Source: Micromonospora narathiwatensis
GTDB taxonomy: Bacteria > Actinomycetota > Actinomycetes > Mycobacteriales > Micromonosporaceae
Reading direction: 5' to 3'
Assembly (NCBI RefSeq): GCF_900089605.1
Contig: NZ_LT594324.1
Location: forward strand, 4,340,001-4,404,000
DNA length: 64,000 nt
In this document: positions 58,536 through 64,000 of the stretch, in pieces
Position numbering within the stretch: the stretch's first letter is position 1
How the letters are laid out: each line of letters starts with the position of its first letter
Notes under the pieces: generated by a model
The model's input: the letters and a program-made list of their open reading frames with translations, nothing else
Told to the model about the DNA's origin: nothing
The model's database searches: none
Position numbers and translations under genes: made by a program

Positions 58536-60238
58536 CGGAGTTCCTCCTCGTCGACCCTGATCACCCAGTTGGCGAAGGTCTCGCCCTCGGTCCGGCCGGC
58601 CAGGTAACGGCGAGCCAGCCGTTCCACGTACTCGGGAAGTGCCTCGGCGGTGGTCTTCAGGCCACGCAGCTTGCGGCCGAAGCCGGCGGTCTGCCCCTGC
58701 GCCATGCCGAGACCGCCGCCCAGGTGCACCTGGAAGCCCTCCACCTGCCGGCCGTCCGGGCCGACCACCAGCTGGCCCTTGAGCCCGATGTCGGCGACCT
58801 GAGTGCGGGCGCAGGCGTTCGGGCAGCCGTTGAGGTGGATGGAGATGTCGGCGTCGAAGTCGCGCAGCCGCTCCTCCAGCCGGGCCACCAGCTCCTCGCC
58901 GCGGGCCTTGGTCTCGACGATGGCCAGCTTGCAGAACTCGATGCCGGTGCAGGCCATGGTGCCGCGCCGCCAGGCCGACGGCCGGGCCTCCAGGCCGATC
59001 CGGCGCAGCTCCGCCACCAGCGAGTCGGTCCGCTCCGGCGCCACGTCCAGCACCAGCAGCTTCTGGTACGGGGTGAGCCGCACCCGCCCGCTGCCGTGCG
59101 CCTCGACCACGTCGGCGAGCCGGGCGAGCTGCGGGCCGGAGACCCGACCCACCACCGGGGCGGCACCGACGTAGTTGCGGCCGTCACGCTGCGCGTACAC
59201 GCCGATGTGGTCGACCGGCTTCGCCGGCAGCTCCGGTGCCGGGCCGTCGAGCAGCGTACGGCCCAGGTACTCCTTCTCCAGCACCTCGCGGAACTTCTCC
59301 ACCCCCCAGTCTGCGACCAGGAACTTCAGCCGCGCCCGGTTACGCAGCCGGCGGTAGCCGTAGTCGCGGAAGATGCCGACCACGCCCGCCCAGACGTCCG
59401 GCACCTCGGCCAGCGGCACCCAGGCACCGAGGCGCTTGGCCAGCATCGGGTTGGTGGAGAGGCCGCCGCCCACCCAGAGGTCGAAGCCGGGGCCGTGCTC
59501 CGGGTGCTCCACCCCGAGGAAGGCGATGTCGTTCGCCTCGTACGGGGTGTCCACCAGCCAGGAGATCGAGGTCTTGAACTTGCGGGGCAGGTTGGAGAAC
59601 CGCTTGTCACCGACGTACCGACGGACGATCTCGTCGATCGCCGGTGTCGGGTCGAGCAGTTCGTCCCGGGCCACCCCGGCGACCGGGCTGCCGAGCACGA
59701 TCCGGGGGCAGTCGCCGCACGCCTCGGTGGTCTGCAGGCCGACCTCCTCCAGCCGGCGCCAGATCTCCGGCATGTCCTCGACCCGGATCCAGTGGAACTG
59801 GATGTTCTGCCGGTCGGTGATGTCGGCGGTGTCCCGGGCGAACTCCCGGGAGATGTCCGCGATGACCCGGAGCTGGGCCAGGCTGAGCTGGCCGCCGTCC
59901 ACCCGGACCCGGAGCATGAAGAACTCGTCCTCCAGCTCGTGCGGCTCCAGCACGGCCGTGCGCCCGCCGTCGATGCCCGCCTTGCGCTGCGTGTAGAGCC
60001 CCCACCAGCGGAACCGGCCGCGCAGGTCCTGCGGATCGATCGAGGCGAAGCCCCGGTGGGCGTAGATGTTCTCGATCCGGGCGCGTACGTTCAGCGGGTC
60101 GTCGTCCTTTTTGATCCGCTCGTTGGCGTTGAGCGGCTCGCGGTGCCCGAGCGCCCACTGCCCCTCGCCCCGGGGACGGCGGGGCGCCCGGGCGGCGGGC
60201 GGGTTGTCGGACCGGGTGGGGGTGCTGCTGACCGCCAT
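58532..60238 (-). CDS. Ferredoxin-type nitrite/sulfite reductase (assimilatory sulfite reductase)
   Basis: A 568-residue siroheme/[4Fe-4S] reductase forming sulfide from sulfite. It has two NIR_SIR ferredoxin-like half-domains and the repeated siroheme-binding region. The cluster Cys residues are in TACTGIEFCK (first pair, about residue 437) and NGCPNACARTQ (second pair, about 478). TDRQNIQFHWIRVEDMPE and ARLKFLVADWGVEKF are typical. Context (APS reductase, chelatase, leader peptide) favours sulfite over nitrite. GGAGG is eight bases from the ATG. The operon is preceded by a Cys-containing leader peptide, suggesting attenuation control. Confidence 0.95.
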   Translation of the reverse strand: MAVSSTPTRSDNPPAARAPRRPRGEGQWALGHREPLNANERIKKDDDPLNVRARIENIYAHRGFASIDPQDLRGRFRWWGLYTQRKAGIDGGRTAVLEPHELEDEFFMLRVRVDGGQLSLAQLRVIADISREFARDTADITDRQNIQFHWIRVEDMPEIWRRLEEVGLQTTEACGDCPRIVLGSPVAGVARDELLDPTPAIDEIVRRYVGDKRFSNLPRKFKTSISWLVDTPYEANDIAFLGVEHPEHGPGFDLWVGGGLSTNPMLAKRLGAWVPLAEVPDVWAGVVGIFRDYGYRRLRNRARLKFLVADWGVEKFREVLEKEYLGRTLLDGPAPELPAKPVDHIGVYAQRDGRNYVGAAPVVGRVSGPQLARLADVVEAHGSGRVRLTPYQKLLVLDVAPERTDSLVAELRRIGLEARPSAWRRGTMACTGIEFCKLAIVETKARGEELVARLEERLRDFDADISIHLNGCPNACARTQVADIGLKGQLVVGPDGRQVEGFQVHLGGGLGMAQGQTAGFGRKLRGLKTTAEALPEYVERLARRYLAGRTEGETFANWVIRVDEEELR

Positions 60239-60287
60239 CGCGGCGTCCTCCGTTGTCTGCTGTGCCCGGGAGCGCGGACGCGGCGGC

Positions 60288-60306
60288 CGGCCCTGTTGGA
60301 GGGCCG
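60288..60306. other. Possible attenuator stem-loop between the leader peptide and sulfite reductase
   Basis: CGGCCCT and AGGGCCG form a seven-bp stem with a five-base loop in the 131-bp leader region downstream of the leader peptide. It could be part of the attenuator. Competing structures were not modelled. Confidence 0.35.
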
Positions 60307-60369
60307 CGGACGGCGATGTCGGAGACGGCCGGCGCGTGGGCGCGCCCGAGACAAATGGGTCGGGCGTCG

Positions 60370-60456
60370 TCAGTGGGCCGGACAGATCGCGCTGCGCACG
60401 CGGCCGTAATCGACGTGGCGGCGGGCCACGAAGCGGCGGACGACAGCGGCGGTCAT
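60370..60456 (-). CDS. Cysteine-type leader peptide upstream of the sulfite reductase operon
   Basis: A 28-residue ORF (start MTAAVVRRF) with core RRHVDYGRVRSAICPAH, closely matching the actinobacterial 'putative leader peptide' family found before cys genes, which ends with Arg-x-x-x-(I/L)-Cys. GGGAG is nine bases upstream. It lies 131 bp upstream of the sulfite reductase start. Ribosome stalling at the single Cys codon near the end when cysteinyl-tRNA is low would allow read-through into the operon. Mechanism is inferred. Confidence 0.75.
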   Translation of the reverse strand: MTAAVVRRFVARRHVDYGRVRSAICPAH

Positions 60457-60620
60457 GGGCTCATGCTCCCACACCGACAGGCTGCCGGCCAACGGCCGGA
60501 AGTGTGATCCCACATCACGGGCCATCACTTCACTCATCGACGGTGGTCCACCGCTTCGTCCCGTCCGGCCTGGTCCGCCCGCCAGGATCGGCGGACCGGC
60601 CCGCCGGACAGGTCCGCCGT

Positions 60621-62261
60621 GTGACGCTGCGGGTTGTGAAGGCAGCCTCAAACCCCGGACCGGCCCGGACGGCCGGCGTCCGCCGGGGCTGGCTGGTCTG
60701 GTCTCCGCCGGCGCTGCTCACGCTGGTTGTCACGCTGACCGGGATCGGCCACGCCCAGCCGTGGCGGGACGAGCTGGCGACCTGGAGCGCCGCCACCCGC
60801 CCGGTCGGCGACCTGGTCCGGCTCGCCGGCACCATCGACGCCGCGACCGGGCCGTACTACCTGCTGCTGCACGGCTGGATCGCGCTGGCCGGGACCTCGC
60901 CGGCCGCGCTACGGCTGCCGTCCGCGCTCGCCATGGCCGGGGCCGCCGCGCTCACCGCTCGGCTCGGCGACCGGCTGGCCGGTCCCCGGGCCGGGCTGCT
61001 GGCCGGGCTGCTCCTCGCCGTCCTTCCCGGCACCTCCCGGTACGGCCAGGAGGCCCGCCCGTACGCCCTCGCCGCGCTGCTCGCCGCGGCCGCCACCCTG
61101 CTGCTGGTCGAGGCGCTGCGCCGGCCGACGTGGCGACGCTGGACCGGGTACGCGATCGTCGCCACCGCCCTCGGGCTGACCCACCTGATCGCCGTGACCC
61201 TGCTGGCCGCGCACGGGCTCGTGGCGTTGCTCACCGCGTGGCGCGGCCCGGCGGTGGCCGGCCTCGGCGACCCGGGCTCAGCGGCGGACCGTCCCGCCGG
61301 GCCGGCGCCGCCCGGCAGCGTGGGCCGGGCCTCCCCGACCGGCGACCCGGCGACCGCCCCGGCGACCGGTCCGCGGAGGACGGGTGAGCGGCCGGTGGAC
61401 GACCGGAGAACCACGCCGTCCGCCGGGCCGCCCTGGCGGTGGCTGGCCGCGATGCTGCCCGTCGTGTTGCTGGTCGCGCCGCTGGCGCTGGTGGCCCGGG
61501 GGCAGCGGTCCCGGCAGCTCGACTGGGTACGTCTGGCCCGGCCGGCCGACCTGGCGACGCTGCCCGGCGGGGCGGCGCAGAGCGCGGTGGTGGGCGGCGT
61601 GCTGGTCGGCCTCGCCGCGCTGGGGGCGGCCCGGCTCGGCCGGCGGGCGCTGCTGCCGGGTGCCGCCGTCCTGCTGCCGGTGCTGCTGCTCTTCGCCGCC
61701 GGCACGGCCGCGCCGCTGTGGGTGACCCGGTACCTGTTCTTCACCGTCCCGTTCGCCTGCCTGTTGGCCGGAACGGCGCTGGCCGGCGTACGTCTCGCGC
61801 CGGCGCTCGCCGTGCTGACCCTGGCCGGGGTGCTCGGCCTGCCCGACCAGGTGGCGCTCCGCCGTACGCACGAGTGGCCACGTACCGCCCCCGTCGACTA
61901 CCGGGGCACGGCGCGGGTGATCGCCGAGTACGAGCGACCGGGCGACGCGATCGTGTACTCGCCCCGGGACAGTTGGCTCTTCCTCGACCTGGGGATGGCG
62001 TACCACCTGGGGTCGCGGCGGCCCCGTGACGTGCTGGTGGTCCGCGACCAGCGGCAGCGCGCGGACCTCTGGGCCGGCGAGTGCGCCCGGCCGGCCGAGT
62101 GCCTGGCCGGGGTGGACCGGGTCTGGTTGGTGGTCGCCGGCCGGCGGAGCGATCCGCTGACCGCCGTGCCCGGCGCGAAGGGCGAGGCCCTGCGGGACGG
62201 TTTCACCGTCCGCGAGGTCTGGCCCCGACCCGGCCTGACGGTCGCCCTCCTCACCCGCTGA
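60621..62261 (+). CDS. Polytopic glycosyltransferase (GT39/ArnT-PMT superfamily-like)
   Basis: A 546-residue membrane protein with about ten to twelve hydrophobic helices. The first extracytoplasmic loop has GHAQPWRDELATWSAA, containing the Asp-Glu typical of polyprenol-phosphate-sugar-dependent (GT-C) transferases, and GPYYLLLHGW follows. A disordered hydrophilic insertion (about residues 220-275, rich in Gly, Pro, Arg and Thr) splits the helices. A soluble C-terminal domain (about 405-546) contains DAIVYSPRDSW and DRVWLVVAGRR. It probably mannosylates or otherwise modifies envelope components. The GTG start is preceded by ACAGG; a GTG five codons later is an alternative. It is convergent with pdtaS. 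Confidence 0.83.
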   Translation: MTLRVVKAASNPGPARTAGVRRGWLVWSPPALLTLVVTLTGIGHAQPWRDELATWSAATRPVGDLVRLAGTIDAATGPYYLLLHGWIALAGTSPAALRLPSALAMAGAAALTARLGDRLAGPRAGLLAGLLLAVLPGTSRYGQEARPYALAALLAAAATLLLVEALRRPTWRRWTGYAIVATALGLTHLIAVTLLAAHGLVALLTAWRGPAVAGLGDPGSAADRPAGPAPPGSVGRASPTGDPATAPATGPRRTGERPVDDRRTTPSAGPPWRWLAAMLPVVLLVAPLALVARGQRSRQLDWVRLARPADLATLPGGAAQSAVVGGVLVGLAALGAARLGRRALLPGAAVLLPVLLLFAAGTAAPLWVTRYLFFTVPFACLLAGTALAGVRLAPALAVLTLAGVLGLPDQVALRRTHEWPRTAPVDYRGTARVIAEYERPGDAIVYSPRDSWLFLDLGMAYHLGSRRPRDVLVVRDQRQRADLWAGECARPAECLAGVDRVWLVVAGRRSDPLTAVPGAKGEALRDGFTVREVWPRPGLTVALLTR

Positions 62262-62291
62262 CAGCCGCACGCCGCACCCGGTCAAGATCCG

Positions 62292-62312
62292 CGCGCTTTC
62301 GGCGAAAGCGCG
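62292..62312. terminator. Terminator between the glycosyltransferase and pdtaS genes
   Basis: CGCGCTTTC and GAAAGCGCG form a perfect nine-bp stem with a GGC loop, 30 bp past the glycosyltransferase stop. A related but weaker stem-loop (GCGCACTT and AAGTTGCGC region) follows about 25 bp later. It serves both convergent genes. Confidence 0.7.
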
Positions 62313-62391
62313 GCCTCAACGCGCCGGGAAGGCGCACTTTTCGGGAAGTTGCGCGGCTCTCTGGCGCGACGGGACGCGCGGGCGGGGCGGG

Positions 62392-63939
62392 TCAGGCGGT
62401 GAGGCGGTCGGTGGGGGTACGGGCGAGCGGGACGACCAGCACGGCCTCGGTGCCGCCCGCGGCGCCGTTGCGCAGCTCGATGGTGCCGCGCAGCTCGCCG
62501 GTGACCAGGGCCCGGACGATCTGGAGACCGAGGTTGCCGCCGCGTTCGGCGTCGAACTGCTCGGGCAGGCCGCGCCCGTTGTCCGCCACCGAGACGTGCA
62601 GCTGCTTGCGGAACCGGTGCGCGGAGACCACCACCTCGGGCCGTCCCGCGCCCTCCGGGCCGGCCGTGCCCTCCTCGCCGGTCGGCGGGAAGCCGTGCTC
62701 GACCGCGTTGAGCAGCAGCTCGTTGAGGACCATCACCAGGGAGGTGGCGATCTCGGCGGGCAGTACGCCGAAGCTGCCCTGCCGACGCATGCCCACCGTC
62801 ACCTCGGTGGCCGCGACCTCGGTGGCCGCGCTGGCCACCCGGTCGACGATGCCGTCGAACTCGACCGCCTCGTCGCTGGACATGGAGAGCGTCTCGTGCA
62901 CCAGCGCGATCGAGGCGACCCGGCGTACGGACTCCTCCAGGGCGACCCGGGCCTCCGGCATCGAGACCCGGCGGGCCTGGAGGCGGAGCAGCGCCGCGAC
63001 CGTCTGGAGGTTGTTCTTCACCCGGTGGTGGATCTCCCGGATGGTGGCGTCCTTGGTGATCAGGGCGCGGTCGCGCCGACGTACCTCGGTGATGTCGCGG
63101 ACCAGCACCAGCGCGCCGATCGGCACACCGGCCGGCATCAGCGGCAGCGCCCGGGTGAGCATGGTGGCGCCCCGGGCGTCGATCTCCCGCCGGGGTGGGG
63201 CCTCGCCGCGCAGCGCGGCCAGTACCGCGTTGCCCGCGTCGGTTCCTTCGAGCGGGTCGCTGGCCAGCCGGCGGTGCAGCTTGGCCAGGTCCTCCCCCAC
63301 CAGATGCGAGGCGTAGCCCAGCCGCCGGTACGCGGACTGCGCGTTCGGGCTGGCGTAGGTGACCTTGCCGTTGGCGTCGAGCCGCACCAGGCCGTCGCCG
63401 ACCCGGGGCGCCGAGGTGGTCTCGCCCGGGTGCCGGGGCGGCGGGAAGGTGCCGTCGGCGACCATCTGGGCCAGGTCGTCGGCCGTGGTCAGGTAGTTCA
63501 GTTCGAGTTGACTGGGCGTACGCGCGGTGGAGAGGTTGGTGTCCCGGCCGACCACCGCGATGACCTCGCCGGACTCCCCGTCGGCGGCGCGCAGCCGCAC
63601 CGGGATCGCCTCGTGCCGGGCGGGCACGTCTCCGTACCAGACCGGGTCGCCCTCCCGCCAGATCCGGCCCTGCCGGTGGGCGACCTCCAGGTGCGCCACC
63701 TCCGGCCCGCCGACGATCCGGCCGACCTGGTCGTCGAGGTACGCGGTCGGCGCGGTCGTCGGGCGTACCTGGGCCACGCAGAGGAACGTGCCGTCGCCGT
63801 CCACCGGCACCCAGAGCAGCAGGTCGGCGAAGGACAGGTCGGAGAGGAGCTGCCAGTCCCCGGCGATCCGGTGCAGGTGGTCGATGTCGGCCGGCCGGAG
63901 CTGGGTGTGCTCCTCGGCGAGGTCACGGAGGGTGGACAC
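62392..63939 (-). CDS. pdtaS: Cytosolic sensor histidine kinase, PdtaS-like
   Basis: A 515-residue kinase, near the length of mycobacterial PdtaS (about 501). Residues 1-170 form a GAF-type domain and 180-290 a PAS domain (DGLVRLDANGKVTYASPNAQSAYRRLG, LVLVRDITEVRRRD). The HisKA_2-type phosphorylation box is REIHHRVKNNLQTVAALL (HWE-like family). The HATPase domain shows VLNELLLNAVEHGFPP, VADNGRGLPEQ and GGNLGLQIVRALV. It has no TM segments. PdtaS normally pairs with the ANTAR-domain antiterminator PdtaR, which is not in view. The GTG start is close to the window end. Confidence 0.93.
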   Translation of the reverse strand: MSTLRDLAEEHTQLRPADIDHLHRIAGDWQLLSDLSFADLLLWVPVDGDGTFLCVAQVRPTTAPTAYLDDQVGRIVGGPEVAHLEVAHRQGRIWREGDPVWYGDVPARHEAIPVRLRAADGESGEVIAVVGRDTNLSTARTPSQLELNYLTTADDLAQMVADGTFPPPRHPGETTSAPRVGDGLVRLDANGKVTYASPNAQSAYRRLGYASHLVGEDLAKLHRRLASDPLEGTDAGNAVLAALRGEAPPRREIDARGATMLTRALPLMPAGVPIGALVLVRDITEVRRRDRALITKDATIREIHHRVKNNLQTVAALLRLQARRVSMPEARVALEESVRRVASIALVHETLSMSSDEAVEFDGIVDRVASAATEVAATEVTVGMRRQGSFGVLPAEIATSLVMVLNELLLNAVEHGFPPTGEEGTAGPEGAGRPEVVVSAHRFRKQLHVSVADNGRGLPEQFDAERGGNLGLQIVRALVTGELRGTIELRNGAAGGTEAVLVVPLARTPTDRLTA

Positions 63940-64000
63940 GCTGAACAGGGTGCCACGCCGGGCGTCACATCGTCGCCGTGACCTTTTTCAAGCCGCGCGG

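Noticed and set aside
58532..60238. Nitrite reductase for nitrate assimilation
   Set aside because: The operon carries APS reductase, a chelatase and a Cys leader peptide, not nitrate reductase or nitrate transport, so sulfite reductase is more likely.

Overview
The window is high-GC DNA with many GTG and TTG starts, short intergenic gaps and overlapping start/stop codons. Together with a WhiB regulator, a fused 2-oxoglutarate decarboxylase/dehydrogenase (Kgd), a LysX-type lysyltransferase/lysyl-tRNA synthetase, nickel superoxide dismutase and a PdtaS-type kinase, this points to an actinomycete chromosome, most likely Micromonosporaceae. I see no prophage, transposase, integrase, CRISPR array, rRNA or tRNA. 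The stretch looks like core chromosome with some lineage-specific genes. Functional calls come from reading motifs by eye; no database search was made.

Left part (1-16 kb): the 5' part of a secreted GH16 glucanase behind a LacI-type palindrome; a YidC-like insertase, a small DUF6412-like protein and LysX; a YbdK-type ligase; a CoA-disulfide-reductase-like flavoprotein; a WGR/beta-propeller fusion; an APH(6)-like kinase; a Nei-type DNA glycosylase; a divergent HxlR regulator/SDR pair around a palindrome; and a ddaH-rocD operon preceded by helically phased repeats.

Middle (16-38 kb): an FHA protein coupled to a possible 31-residue ORF, a front-end desaturase, a very large SCO7613-type membrane protein, CutA, a coupled patatin/acyltransferase pair, a Ser/Thr kinase, a GT4 glycosyltransferase, a BON protein, an HtrA-type protease, an OmpR-type two-component system, a PadR/DUF4097 pair behind an arrayed TCGCGA operator, a probable ornithine-lipid pair (olsB-olsA), a hotdog-like protein and an ABC exporter. 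Membrane-lipid and envelope functions are prominent here.

Right part (38-64 kb): kgd with a possible upstream ORF and a DUF6104-type small gene; a TetR/GNAT divergent pair around a perfect 20-bp palindrome; pta-ackA; two paralogous lipoprotein hydrolases flanking a nucleotidyltransferase; a quinone-oxidoreductase-like gene and malic enzyme; the divergent sodX/sodN pair; an RsbW-like kinase; a diacylglycerol kinase; whiB1 with a CRP-type site; an assimilatory sulfur operon (leader peptide, sulfite reductase, zinc ribbon, APS reductase, chelatase); a polytopic glycosyltransferase; and pdtaS.

No single dramatic new system stands out. The most promising observations are regulatory architectures (ddaH repeats, PadR operator, TetR operator, CRP/whiB1 site, cysteine leader peptide), several small ORFs in regulatory positions, a 137-bp imperfect inverted repeat downstream of ackA, and the duplicated hydrolases around a nucleotidyltransferase.
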